Of a stretch of DNA of 53,131 bases, positions 1-9,732 are shown in pieces. Position numbers and translations under genes: made by a program. Numbering within the stretch: the stretch's first letter is position 1; each line of letters begins with the position of its first letter. The notes beneath the pieces are model-generated. The model did no database searches. It saw nothing but the letters and a program-made list of their open reading frames with translations, and had not been told where the DNA came from. Source of the DNA: an uncultured Bacteroidota bacterium (GTDB lineage: Bacteria; Bacteroidota; Bacteroidia; Flavobacteriales_D; Crocinitomicaceae); contig CALCCB010000053.1 in NCBI GenBank assembly GCA_937899625.1, forward strand, positions 1-53,131. The letters run 5' to 3'.

Positions 1-179
1 AATTAATTATTTCGTTGAATCAATTAACGAACAGATTATCTGCTAGCAACTTACCCCCTCTAAAGTTAAATATTAACTTCTTTCTCACCAATTAATTTGT
101 TCCTCCGAAAATACGCATTAACCAACAATTATCCCAACAAGAATAGTATATTTAACAAAAGAATCTGCAAGTTACCAAC

Positions 180-596
180 ATGAAATATTCTTTCGAAGAA
201 GAAACCAAATTAAGGGTTCGATATGCCGAAACAGATCAGATGGGTTATTGCTATTACGGAAATTACGCCACATATTTCGAAGTAGGGCGTGTTGAAGCAT
301 TGCGAAAAGCAGGAATGACCTATCGCAAAATGGAAGAAAATGGCATAATGCTTCCGGTATCCGAATTCCAGGTAAAGTACCTGGGGCCGGCAAAATACGA
401 CGATGAATTAACGATCACAACCAAAATAACAGAGATCAATGGCCCACGGATCTATTTTGAATACTCAATTAGTAACGAATCCGGCAAGTTGATCTCGACA
501 GCTTCAACCACTCTTGTTTTTGTCTCGAGGGAAACTATGAAGCCTCAAAGCCCACCAAACTATTTTTTAGACCTAATGTCGAACTATGAAATCTAA
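180..596 (+). CDS. Acyl-CoA thioesterase, 4HBT/YbgC-like hotdog fold
   Basis: A 138-residue single hotdog-domain protein, the usual length for YbgC/4-hydroxybenzoyl-CoA thioesterases. The N-terminal signature RYAETDQMGYCYYGNY contains the family's catalytic Asp (D19), followed by the long hotdog helix (about residues 30-50). It probably hydrolyses short or medium acyl-CoA thioesters in the cytoplasm; the substrate cannot be read from sequence. The gene starts with ATG about 25 bases after a near-consensus -7 box (TATATTTA, 147-154). Its last 11 bases overlap the next gene, which suggests co-transcription and translational coupling. Confidence 0.9.
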   Translation: MKYSFEEETKLRVRYAETDQMGYCYYGNYATYFEVGRVEALRKAGMTYRKMEENGIMLPVSEFQVKYLGPAKYDDELTITTKITEINGPRIYFEYSISNESGKLISTASTTLVFVSRETMKPQSPPNYFLDLMSNYEI

Positions 597-1563
597 CCTC
601 TCTTTCGAATTCCACCCATTCAATTCTGAGAAACTAACTTCCTTGTTTTCGGTTCGGGAAGGAGAAGAACGAATTGGACAAAAGGTTAAAACGAATGCGA
701 ACGACCCTTCTGTGAAATACGTGATACTGGGAATCTCTGAATCCATTGGTCCTCAGTCAAATGTAGGAAGGCCTGGCTCAGAAAATGGTTTCCAATCTTT
801 CTTAGGACGATTCCTTTCGATGCAATCCAATCAATTTATAGAAGGAAGTGAGATCTGTGTAGCAGGCGAAATCAGACAAAACGTAAAATTCAAATCAGAG
901 AAACAAGGTTGTGATTTGGTTCAAGAGCTTGACAGCCTAGTGCTCGACGTGCTCGGAGATCTTCTAACAGAAGACCAATGCTTAATTGTTATTGGAGGCG
1001 GGCATAATAATGCATATCCGATCATTGCTCATTATGCAAAAAACAAAAGGATCAACGTTATCAATCTCGACCCTCATGCGGATTGCAGAAAAACAGACAA
1101 CAGACACAGTGGAAACCCATTTTCATTTGCGATAGAATACGGTCATATTGAGAAATATCATGCAATTGGCCTACATAAAGCTTATAACAATCAATTCATC
1201 CTTGATTTTTTGAAAGAAAACCATTGTCACTATTCTTTTCTGGATGATTACATATTAAATAGAGGGCTTTTTCTTCAGGATATTTCTTCATTATCAGCAT
1301 CCATGCATAAAGAATTTAAATTGGGTATTGAATTAGACATGGACAGCATTGCATTGATGCCTACTTCTGCATTTACTCCTTCCGGGATATCAATGGACGA
1401 AGCTAGATTCTATGTTAAAACATTCGCTTCTCTTCCACAAGCTTGTTACCTGCACCTACCGGAAGCAGCCCCAAATAACCCTCACGAAGAAATGATAACC
1501 GGAAAAGCCCTGGCCTATTTGGCTTACGATTTTATTACCACGAATTTGCAATCACAACCATAA
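586..1563 (+). CDS. Arginase/formimidoylglutamase-family hydrolase
   Basis: 325 residues with the ureohydrolase metal-ligand pattern. It has GGGHNN (His ligand, near residue 143), the D-x-H-x-D motif in LDPHAD (near 164), and ELDMDS (near 250), where the family usually has S-x-D-x-D. The RHSGNPFSFA stretch after the D-x-H-x-D motif is typical of the Bacteroidota formimidoylglutamase-annotated branch. The reaction would be Mn-dependent hydrolysis of a guanidino or formimino group. The third motif lacks the DP that follows it in classical arginases, so the substrate is uncertain. No other histidine-degradation (hut) gene is adjacent. It overlaps the thioesterase by 11 bases. Confidence 0.8.
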   Translation: MKSNLSFEFHPFNSEKLTSLFSVREGEERIGQKVKTNANDPSVKYVILGISESIGPQSNVGRPGSENGFQSFLGRFLSMQSNQFIEGSEICVAGEIRQNVKFKSEKQGCDLVQELDSLVLDVLGDLLTEDQCLIVIGGGHNNAYPIIAHYAKNKRINVINLDPHADCRKTDNRHSGNPFSFAIEYGHIEKYHAIGLHKAYNNQFILDFLKENHCHYSFLDDYILNRGLFLQDISSLSASMHKEFKLGIELDMDSIALMPTSAFTPSGISMDEARFYVKTFASLPQACYLHLPEAAPNNPHEEMITGKALAYLAYDFITTNLQSQP

Positions 1564-1589
1564 TGCGTGAAGAAACGTCAAACATATAA

Positions 1590-3827
1590 ATGAAGTTTGA
1601 TTATGGTAAATGGACCGTTGTAGGATTTATCAGATCCTTTTTCCCTTTTCAGTTGATTCTGGGACAGCTGAAGTATAATCTTATTTCAATGTTCTACTGG
1701 GCATTGCTTTTTGCGATCATTGCCGATAGTTTTGGCAGCGCATTCGGAGTTCCATTTCTATTTCTATCACCGGAATATCAGGGCGAGGTAAATAATTGGG
1801 CATTCTTCCTTCTTGGCTTCTCTTTCGGCGGCTTTACAATGGCCTTCAATACATACAGTTACATAAAGCTTGGCCCGCGATACCAGTTCTTAGCTGCCGT
1901 ATCAAGACCATTCTTTAAGTTCTGCATAAACAATTCTTTGATTCCGCTCTCCTTCTTCATTTTTTACCTGTTACAAATGATCTCTTTTCAGAATCAACAG
2001 GAACTAACAGATTGGAAAACGATCACTATGTTTAGCTTGTCAGTCTTTCTGGGAGCACTGCTTTTTATCTTATTATCGATCTTTTATTTTTTCCCTACGA
2101 CAAAGAACAAGCATGTGGTATCTGATGAAGAAACACAGGGCACTCCAATCAGTTCAGTACTCAACAAACAACTGAAGTGGTACAATTATTTCAGAACAGA
2201 GCGAAAAAGGCCCTTCATCTATATTGGGAGGCACCTCAAGTTATACCAAAGTAGAAAGATTACACATCTTGATAAGGAAGTAATTGAGCGGGTTTTTGCT
2301 CAGAACAGGATCAACGCTACAATTTTTGAGATCCTGACCATATCTGCATTTTTTATTTTGAGCTTTTTCAGAGACTGGCCCGTTTTTGAAACTCCTGCAG
2401 CGATGAGCATCGTGCTTCTTTTGACGATGATCCACATGATCTTCTCTGCGATGATGTCCTGGTTTCACCGATGGACTTACCCGATCATTTTTATTGCAAT
2501 CTTCACAATGAACTACCTGAGCACACATACCGGAATGTTCAAATACACCAATTATGCTTATGGCCTGGATTATTCACCTGAAAAATTACAAGAGTTTTCA
2601 GTTGAGAGAATCAGAAATTCTGGTTCCGATACGTCCGTTCATGACAATTCAAAAAAGGAATTCATCTCCCTTTTGGAAAATTGGAAATCAAAAACGGACA
2701 CTGATAAACCTAAATTGATCATTGTAAATACATCCGGAGGAGGATCTCGAAGTGCACTTTGGACACTTACCGTTCTTCAGAATTGCGAAAAAGGAACCAA
2801 AGGAAAATTAACTTCTCATGTGCAAATGATCACAGGAGCATCCGGGGGAATGGTTGGAGCTGCCTATTTCAGGGAATTGATCCACCTTCAAAGAAATAAC
2901 AAGGTCAATGATCTTTACGATGAATCCTTCAGGAAAAATCTTGGCAAAGATCTATTGAACAAACTGGCATTTTCAGTTTCTACCAATGACCTGTTCGTGC
3001 GATTCCAAACGTTTGAACACAACGGACACGCTTATACAAAAGACAGAGGATATGCCTTTGAAGAACAACTGCATGAGAATACAAAAAATATTTTGAGGCA
3101 TGATCTGGGATATTATTCCCAACCGGAAAAAGATGCCAAAGTACCTGTAATGATCTTTTCTCCAACAATAGCAAACGATGGAAGACGATTATTAATCTCC
3201 TCTCAGTCTCTGAGGTTCCTTACAATTGGAAACACTAGCAAAGAAGAAAGATCAAATAGCTATGAAAACATTGACTATCAATCATTCTTTGCTAAAAATG
3301 ACCCTCAAAAGATCAGATTCTCATCTGTTCTTAGAGCAAACGCAACCTTCCCTTTCATTATGCCGATGGTAACCATGCCTACTTTCCCTGAAATGCAATT
3401 GATGGACGCAGGAATCAGAGACAATTACGGTACTAGAACGACGATTGAATACCTCACACAACTCACCGATTGGATCAAAGAAAATACAAGTGGTGTGATC
3501 ATCATCGAAATTAGGGATACGAAAAGGATCTTAAACAATGAGTCGTATCACTCTGTATCCATGCTCGATAAGATCACATTACCTTTTGGAAATATCTACA
3601 GCAATTTTCCAAGAACTCAAGACTTCGATCAAGAACAACTTCTTGAAGCTGCAACTAAATCATTCCCTTTTTCTCTGGATGTAATTACATTTAATTTACG
3701 AGAACATTCCAACGACAGGATCTCTCTTTCATGGCATTTAACAGCACAGGAAAAATACAAGATCGAACGAGCCTTTTATAGCAAGGCAAATCAAAGCGCT
3801 TACAGGAAACTCATGAAATCTCTCTGA
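1590..3827 (+). CDS. Membrane-anchored patatin-like phospholipase
   Basis: 745 residues. The N-terminal half is membrane-embedded: about four hydrophobic segments in residues 15-170 and about three more in 240-320. The C-terminal half is a patatin domain with an oxyanion loop in SGGGSRSA (near 378), the nucleophile elbow GASGG (near 415) and the catalytic Asp in DAGIRDNYG (near 605), where most patatins have DGG. The expected activity is a Ser-Asp lipid acyl hydrolase acting at the inner membrane. The start lies 26 bases after the arginase-family stop, so the three genes probably form an operon. Fusion of patatin to a multi-span membrane domain is less common than soluble patatins. Confidence 0.8.
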   Translation: MKFDYGKWTVVGFIRSFFPFQLILGQLKYNLISMFYWALLFAIIADSFGSAFGVPFLFLSPEYQGEVNNWAFFLLGFSFGGFTMAFNTYSYIKLGPRYQFLAAVSRPFFKFCINNSLIPLSFFIFYLLQMISFQNQQELTDWKTITMFSLSVFLGALLFILLSIFYFFPTTKNKHVVSDEETQGTPISSVLNKQLKWYNYFRTERKRPFIYIGRHLKLYQSRKITHLDKEVIERVFAQNRINATIFEILTISAFFILSFFRDWPVFETPAAMSIVLLLTMIHMIFSAMMSWFHRWTYPIIFIAIFTMNYLSTHTGMFKYTNYAYGLDYSPEKLQEFSVERIRNSGSDTSVHDNSKKEFISLLENWKSKTDTDKPKLIIVNTSGGGSRSALWTLTVLQNCEKGTKGKLTSHVQMITGASGGMVGAAYFRELIHLQRNNKVNDLYDESFRKNLGKDLLNKLAFSVSTNDLFVRFQTFEHNGHAYTKDRGYAFEEQLHENTKNILRHDLGYYSQPEKDAKVPVMIFSPTIANDGRRLLISSQSLRFLTIGNTSKEERSNSYENIDYQSFFAKNDPQKIRFSSVLRANATFPFIMPMVTMPTFPEMQLMDAGIRDNYGTRTTIEYLTQLTDWIKENTSGVIIIEIRDTKRILNNESYHSVSMLDKITLPFGNIYSNFPRTQDFDQEQLLEAATKSFPFSLDVITFNLREHSNDRISLSWHLTAQEKYKIERAFYSKANQSAYRKLMKSL

Positions 3828-4169
3828 TCATCTGGTTTTTTGAACATTCTCTACAGAGACAACCATATCAATCAAGGTACAACCGTCAGGCTGCATTGCC
3901 CTGCTTGGAATATAATTAAATAAGATCTTAGTTCCATCAACCTTAAATTCCTGAGGAAGATTCACCGGATAAAGTCTTTTTTGGTCTGCCCCACTATCGA
4001 CAATGATTAATACCGGGCAACCTTTTAAACTCACATACACAACTCCAGAAACAGCACCATCCTCAGAAACCTCTTCCATTATATCCTTATTTTCAGTTGC
4101 GACAACCTCCGCGGATTTACATGATGCAACCAATAATAAAACTACCAAACTCATAAATAATGCTTTCAT
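3828..4169 (-). CDS. Small lipoprotein of unknown function
   Basis: 113 residues from the start chosen here, MKALFMSLVVLLLVASCKS, which has a clear lipoprotein signal with lipobox VASC. A longer reading from 4202 would put a lysine-rich extension before the signal peptide, which is unlikely. The mature part is about 95 residues and predicted to be mostly beta; it contains a GCPVLIIVDSG segment. I recognise no family. The gene is convergent with the patatin gene and their stop codons abut (3827/3828). Confidence 0.65.
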   Translation of the reverse strand: MKALFMSLVVLLLVASCKSAEVVATENKDIMEEVSEDGAVSGVVYVSLKGCPVLIIVDSGADQKRLYPVNLPQEFKVDGTKILFNYIPSRAMQPDGCTLIDMVVSVENVQKTR

Positions 4170-4422
4170 GATCTTTTTTTTCTTTGAAGTTATAAAAACC
4201 ATACCAAACTACACTCCAACAAAATCTTTAAACAAAAAAAAGAGGCCCTGTAGGAGCCTCCCTTTTCTTAACCTGTAGATGTTAATAATTGATCCGTATC
4301 ATCTCTAACGCCTGTTAATTCAAAAGGTTTCAGTTTTTTTTACTTTAATTAACATTTTTCCATGAATAAAGATTTGGCATCACATCCAAATGACCTGAAT
4401 AGCTCATCTATATTTGTTGCAA

Positions 4423-5298
4423 GTGAAAGAACTCAGGGAAATACAAGCGCTTATTCAGCTGATCGACGATCCGGACGAAAATGTTTTCGAACATGTGAGA
4501 GATCGCTTGAGAACATATGGATCGGAAGCTATTCCCTTCCTTGAAAGCTCATGGGAACAAGAATCTATGGGCCTTCTTTTTCAAAGTAGAATTGAAAACC
4601 TTATCCACGAGATCCAATTCGAAGAAACCAAAAAAGATCTCACCCAGTGGGCTGAATCAGAAGATAAAGATTTGTTGAAGGGAGCTATTATTGTCTCAAG
4701 ATATCAATACCCTGGTCTGGATGAGCAAATGATCATCGAAACTATTCAGCAATTAAGAAGAGATGTCTGGCTGGAGTTAAATGATAGCATGACCGCTTTT
4801 GAGAAAGTTAATATCATGAACCGAATCTATTTCGGACTTTATAAATTTCATGGGGATACCAAGAATTTTCATTCTCCGATGAATTCTTTTCTAAATACTG
4901 TAATAGAATCAAGAAAAGGAAATCCGCTGAGCCTATGCTTGATCTACTCTATTGTTGCACAATCACTCGACCTGCCAATCTATGGTGTGAATCTTCCGAA
5001 TCACTTTATTCTGGCTTTTATGGACGAACATGGATCAGGTCAATACCTGAAGGAAAAGAATGATTATGGAATTTTATTTTACATAAATCCGTTTTCCAAA
5101 GGAACCATTTTCGGAATGAAGGATATTAAAGAATTTCTTGATGGGCTGAACTTACCTCACGAGCGTTCCTACTTTGAACCTTGCTCACATTCTGACATTA
5201 TCAGGCGTATGATCACTAATTTGATCGCCTCTTTTCAGCAGGTCGGAAATGCTCAGAAGGTTGATGAATTGACTCAGATGAGGGAACTCATCCCTTAA
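4423..5298 (+). CDS. SirB1-like transglutaminase-fold protein
   Basis: About 290 residues. The central region (KGNPLSLCLIYSIVAQSL, then LPNHFILAF) matches the SirB1/transglutaminase-like core, with Cys near residue 170 and His near 193. The N-terminal part is helical. Family members are cytoplasmic and poorly characterised. No ATG is available in frame upstream (stop at 4396-4398). Candidate starts are TTG at 4414 or 4417 and GTG at 4423. GTG is preferred because the protein then begins MKELREIQALIQLIDDPDE, like its relatives. The end overlaps the dnaE gene tail-to-tail by four bases. Confidence 0.7.
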   Translation: MKELREIQALIQLIDDPDENVFEHVRDRLRTYGSEAIPFLESSWEQESMGLLFQSRIENLIHEIQFEETKKDLTQWAESEDKDLLKGAIIVSRYQYPGLDEQMIIETIQQLRRDVWLELNDSMTAFEKVNIMNRIYFGLYKFHGDTKNFHSPMNSFLNTVIESRKGNPLSLCLIYSIVAQSLDLPIYGVNLPNHFILAFMDEHGSGQYLKEKNDYGILFYINPFSKGTIFGMKDIKEFLDGLNLPHERSYFEPCSHSDIIRRMITNLIASFQQVGNAQKVDELTQMRELIP

Positions 5299-8200
5299 GA
5301 CAACCTGAATTCCAGATTAAATTTCTGTAACTCTTTGAACAATTGACTATTCGGGTCGATTTTTATTGTCTTCGAAGGCATTCTTACTTCAATTCCATCC
5401 AATGGATCGAATACCGTAAAATTAACTGATACTCTACCTTCATTTTCCGTAAATAACTTGTAAAGATCTGTGATCATCACCTGATCAAGCTCCTTTGAAG
5501 AAACTTTAATACTTAACTCTGAAGCTTTAGCATCCTTTAATTCCTGGAGTAATGAGATGGTACTCACTACAAATTCAAGTTCGTTTCTTCTTAATGGCTT
5601 TTCAATTTTTCCTTTGAATGCAACAAATGTTCCAGGATGGAAAAAATGCTTGAACTTTAAATAGTTTTCCCTCCATAAGAACAACTTATGACTATCTGAA
5701 TAATCTTCGATGATCAGTGTCCCAAAAGGGTCACCATTTTTAGTAACTCTATGTTCGGCTTCTATAATGATGGCAGGAACAAGAATATCCTTTCCTTTGT
5801 GACTCTCAAGATCGTGAAGCATTGAAATGTTACCATTACAAAAAGCATCGATCTCCACTCTAAAGTCATCCAAGGGATGTCCGGAAATAAAGATGCCAAC
5901 CACCTCTTTTTCCTTCTTAAGCTTAAACATACTAGACCACTCTGTAGCCTTCGGAATTTCGGGTTCTGGCATTTTTGCTCCGGAACTTTCTCCAAATAAT
6001 GACACTTGTGAAGACGACTCGTTATCCTGAAAACTTGCCCCAAAACGCATTGCACTTTCCAGGAAAGTCTTGCCGGAAATATCCTCTTGAAAATACTGTG
6101 CTCTGTGCACATTTTTAAATGAATCAAATCCACCAGCATATGCAAGACTTTCAAAAGCCTTCTTATTACAAACTCTTAGATTGATTCGTTTTGCCATATC
6201 GAAAATCGACTGGAACGGGCCATTTTCACCCCTCTCTTCAATGATCGCTTCAACAGGACCACTACCTAATCCTTTGATAGCACCCAAACCAAATCGGATG
6301 GCACCCTCTTTATTTACTGTGAAGTGATAATTGGATTCATTCACATCCGGACCTAAAACAGGAATACCCATTCGTTTGCATTCTTCCATGAAGAAGGAAA
6401 TCTGTTTGATGTCATTCATGTTGTTAGAAAGAACCGAAGCCATGTACTCCGCAGGAAAATTCGCTTTTAAGTAAGCTGTTTGGTAAGCGATCCAGGCATA
6501 ACACGTAGAGTGAGATTTGTTAAAGGCGTATGAGGCAAAAGCTTCCCAGTCTTTCCAGATTTTCTCAAGTTTTTCTCGATCATGGCCTTTGGCTTCACCC
6601 TTTTCAAGGAAAGCCGGTTTCATTTTATCCAGGACATCCTTCTGTTTTTTACCCATCGCCTTACGGAGTGTATCCGCTTCACCTTTGGTAAAATCCGCGA
6701 GTTTCTGAGATAAAAGCATTACCTGCTCCTGATAGACAGTAATACCGTACGTTTCTTTCAGGTACTCTTCACAATCGTCAAGATCGTACACAATCTCCTC
6801 TTCAGCGTGTTTTCTACGAATAAAGGAAGGTATGTATTCAAGAGGACCAGGTCTGTATAAGGCATTCATCGCGATCAGATCGGCAAAGACAGTCGGCTTG
6901 AGCTCCCTCATGTACTTTTGCATCCCAGGAGATTCGTACTGGAATATCCCTACCGTTTCACCACGCTGAAATAATTCATAGGTAGGAACATCATCGATTG
7001 GAAACAAATCCGGATCCAATTCCAATCCCTTTGTCTCATTGATGTTCTTCACTGCATCCTTGATCAACGTAAGTGTTTTGAGACCAAGGAAGTCCATTTT
7101 TAGCAAACCTGCAGATTCAGCGACCGAGTTGTCGTATTGCGTACAATACATATCTGAATCTTTTGCTGTAGCTACAGGTACGAAATTCGTAATGTCATCA
7201 GGTGTAATGATCACACCACAGGCATGGATACCTGTATTTCGAACCGAACCCTCCAATTGCAAGGCTTTCTTAATCACCTTTGCGGAAAGATCTGTTCCTT
7301 CACACAATCTTTTTAGTTCTTTAGCCCTCGCGATATCGTCCTGATTATTCTTCAACTTATCAGCCAAAGAAGCATCATCAAGCGCGAAGATCTTATTGAG
7401 TGAAAGATCTGGAACGAGTTTAGCAATTCTGTCTGCATCCGGCAAAGGAAGATCGAGCACTCTTGCTGCGTCTCGAATACTTGATTTAGCAGCCATCGTG
7501 CCATAAGTAATGATCTGAGCCACCTGATTGGCACCGTATTTATTGATCACCCAATCAATTACACGACCACGTCCTTCATCATCGAAATCAATATCAATAT
7601 CGGGCATAGAAACCCTGTCCGGATTAAGGAAACGCTCAAATAGGAGATCGTATGCAATCGGATCGACATTGGTAATACCTATGCAATATGCAACTGCTGA
7701 TCCTGCCGCGGAACCTCTTCCTGGACCGACTGACACTCCCATTTCCCGAGCCGCATTGCAAAAATCCTGAACGATCAAGAAGTATCCGGGATAACCTGTT
7801 CTTTCAATTGTTGCTAATTCAAAATCAAGTCGATCCTTTATCTCGACGGTGACATCATCATATCGTCGTTTTGCGCCTTCATAGGTAAGGTGGCGCAGAT
7901 AATTGTTCTCACCCCGTTTTCCTCCATCCTCCAGGTCTTTAGCATCCTTGAATTCTTCTGGAATGTCAAAAGCGGGCAACAAAACGTCTCTTGCTAATCC
8001 GTAGGCTTCACATTTTGAAATGATCTCAGAAATATTCTCTATTGCTTCAGGAAGATCGATGAACAATTCTTTCATCTCTTCCTGAGATTTGAAATAATAC
8101 TGATTATTATCTAATCCGTAGCGGAATCCTCTTCCTCTACCCTTCGGCGTGGATACCAACTCGCTATCCTTAACACACAACAATACATCATGCGCTTCGG

Positions 8201-9659
8201 CATCCTCAGTATTCAGATAAAAGGTATTGTTTGTTGCCACCAGTTTTACCTGATGTTTTTCGGTAAATTTTATAAGCGTGGCATTTACTCGATTCTCATC
8301 TTCCTGACCATGACGCATGATCTCAAGGTAAAAATCATCTCCAAATTCCTTCTTCCACCACAGCAAAGCTTCCTCAGCCTGGATTTCACCTACATTTAAG
8401 ATCAATGATGAAATCTCACCATACAAATTCCCTGATAAAACGATGAGATCATCCTTATACTGAGAAATTAATTGCTTATCGATCCTTGGCACATAGTACA
8501 TACCTTCAGTGTAAGCAAATGAAGCCAGTTTTACCAGGTTATGATAACCATTTTTATTTTTTGCCAGGATAACGATCTGATAACCGTTGTCCTTTTGAGA
8601 TTTGTCCTTGTGATTTCTACAGACATTGAACTCACACCCAATGATCGGCAATAGTTCTTTTCCATCGTACGATTCCCCTTTCTCCTCAGCCTCTTTTCTG
8701 GCAGCTTTTACTTGCTTGTTATGCGAAGAAACAGCCTTTTCAAAGTGAAAGGCAGCCATCATGTTCCCCGTATCTGTCAAGGCCACCGCAGGCATTTTCA
8801 ATTCAATCGCTTTGTTCACCAATCCAGAGACATCAATGGTCGATTGTAGAATCGAAAATTGTGTATGATTATGCAAATGAGCAAATTCGGCTTTGTCAAG
8901 TCGAATTCTGTTTTCCTCGAAATCACCTTTTCGAATCTCAAATTCTTCCTTAAAGCCCTCTTTTAATTTGGCACTCTCCTGCTTTAGGTTGACATGTGTT
9001 AAACCAACTCTTCCAATTGGTGCGGGATTGAAAGATCTGAAATCTTCAAGGTACTCATCGATCTGATCCAGTTGTTCTATCGAATAATTCCCGATTCTGA
9101 TCAACTCAAGAAAACAACGGGTGGTTGCCTCAACATCGGCAGTTGCGTTGTGTGCCTCAGCAAAAGGCTCATTAAATAGGTGCTGATGGAGCTCTGTTAA
9201 TGTCGGCAACTTAAATCGTCCTCCCCTTCCTCCCGGAAGTCTGCATAATTCAGCAGTAACTTCGGTACAAGTGTCCAGAACAGGCATTCTGACAAGATCA
9301 GGATTAACACCCAACCTTACGAATTCACATCCGACTACATTAATATCAAATCCTACATTCTGACCAACAATGAAATTTGTTTGCTTCATTGCTATTTCGA
9401 ACTTTGAAAGTGCTATCTCAAGGGATATTCCCTTCTCGTTTGCAAGTTGCGTAGAAATACCGTGAATCCTTTCAGCGTCGTAAGGAATATCGAATCCATC
9501 AGGAGTAATAAGAAAATCCTGATGTTCGATCAATTTTCCCATATGATCATGCAATTGCCATGCGATCTGAACTACTCTGGGCCAATTGGATACGTCCGTG
9601 TATGGGGCGTTCCAATCACGCGGTAAACCAGTTGTTTCCGTATCAAAAATCAGGTACAT
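5295..9659 (-). CDS. dnaE: DNA polymerase III alpha subunit with fused N-terminal proofreading exonuclease
   Basis: 1454 residues. Residues 1-190 are a DnaQ-like 3'-5' exonuclease, with FDTETTG at 4-10 and the terminal HNATADVEAT block near 170. A PHP domain follows, beginning near 260 (HLHNHTQFSIL). The polymerase core has GPGRGSAAGS and the catalytic PDIDIDFDD near 685. A beta-clamp-binding type motif QVSLF lies near 1217, before a C-terminal OB fold (about 1250-1340). It replicates the chromosome as part of the Pol III holoenzyme. The exonuclease-DnaE fusion is a known arrangement in Bacteroidota and puts proofreading in cis. The start MYLIFDTETTG leaves no room for an upstream extension. 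Confidence 0.95.
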   Translation of the reverse strand: MYLIFDTETTGLPRDWNAPYTDVSNWPRVVQIAWQLHDHMGKLIEHQDFLITPDGFDIPYDAERIHGISTQLANEKGISLEIALSKFEIAMKQTNFIVGQNVGFDINVVGCEFVRLGVNPDLVRMPVLDTCTEVTAELCRLPGGRGGRFKLPTLTELHQHLFNEPFAEAHNATADVEATTRCFLELIRIGNYSIEQLDQIDEYLEDFRSFNPAPIGRVGLTHVNLKQESAKLKEGFKEEFEIRKGDFEENRIRLDKAEFAHLHNHTQFSILQSTIDVSGLVNKAIELKMPAVALTDTGNMMAAFHFEKAVSSHNKQVKAARKEAEEKGESYDGKELLPIIGCEFNVCRNHKDKSQKDNGYQIVILAKNKNGYHNLVKLASFAYTEGMYYVPRIDKQLISQYKDDLIVLSGNLYGEISSLILNVGEIQAEEALLWWKKEFGDDFYLEIMRHGQEDENRVNATLIKFTEKHQVKLVATNNTFYLNTEDAEAHDVLLCVKDSELVSTPKGRGRGFRYGLDNNQYYFKSQEEMKELFIDLPEAIENISEIISKCEAYGLARDVLLPAFDIPEEFKDAKDLEDGGKRGENNYLRHLTYEGAKRRYDDVTVEIKDRLDFELATIERTGYPGYFLIVQDFCNAAREMGVSVGPGRGSAAGSAVAYCIGITNVDPIAYDLLFERFLNPDRVSMPDIDIDFDDEGRGRVIDWVINKYGANQVAQIITYGTMAAKSSIRDAARVLDLPLPDADRIAKLVPDLSLNKIFALDDASLADKLKNNQDDIARAKELKRLCEGTDLSAKVIKKALQLEGSVRNTGIHACGVIITPDDITNFVPVATAKDSDMYCTQYDNSVAESAGLLKMDFLGLKTLTLIKDAVKNINETKGLELDPDLFPIDDVPTYELFQRGETVGIFQYESPGMQKYMRELKPTVFADLIAMNALYRPGPLEYIPSFIRRKHAEEEIVYDLDDCEEYLKETYGITVYQEQVMLLSQKLADFTKGEADTLRKAMGKKQKDVLDKMKPAFLEKGEAKGHDREKLEKIWKDWEAFASYAFNKSHSTCYAWIAYQTAYLKANFPAEYMASVLSNNMNDIKQISFFMEECKRMGIPVLGPDVNESNYHFTVNKEGAIRFGLGAIKGLGSGPVEAIIEERGENGPFQSIFDMAKRINLRVCNKKAFESLAYAGGFDSFKNVHRAQYFQEDISGKTFLESAMRFGASFQDNESSSQVSLFGESSGAKMPEPEIPKATEWSSMFKLKKEKEVVGIFISGHPLDDFRVEIDAFCNGNISMLHDLESHKGKDILVPAIIIEAEHRVTKNGDPFGTLIIEDYSDSHKLFLWRENYLKFKHFFHPGTFVAFKGKIEKPLRRNELEFVVSTISLLQELKDAKASELSIKVSSKELDQVMITDLYKLFTENEGRVSVNFTVFDPLDGIEVRMPSKTIKIDPNSQLFKELQKFNLEFRLS

Positions 9660-9732
9660 AATCCGGGAAAAATTCTTGGACTAAAGTTACAAATTAATAC
9701 AGGAAACTGAAGTAGAAGTTATGAACAACCTG

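Noticed and set aside
4242-4260. Hairpin GAGGC...GCCTC flanked by A and T runs
   Set aside because: Only five clean base pairs with an imperfect inner part, and it lies between two divergent starts where a terminator makes little sense.
4362-4544. 60-codon ATG-initiated frame overlapping the SirB1-like gene start
   Set aside because: It overlaps the real gene in another frame and shows no conserved features; kept only as a possible frameshift clue.
5762-6154. 130-codon open frame inside dnaE
   Set aside because: Same-strand frame shadow of the polymerase C-terminal region, with no start context or homology.
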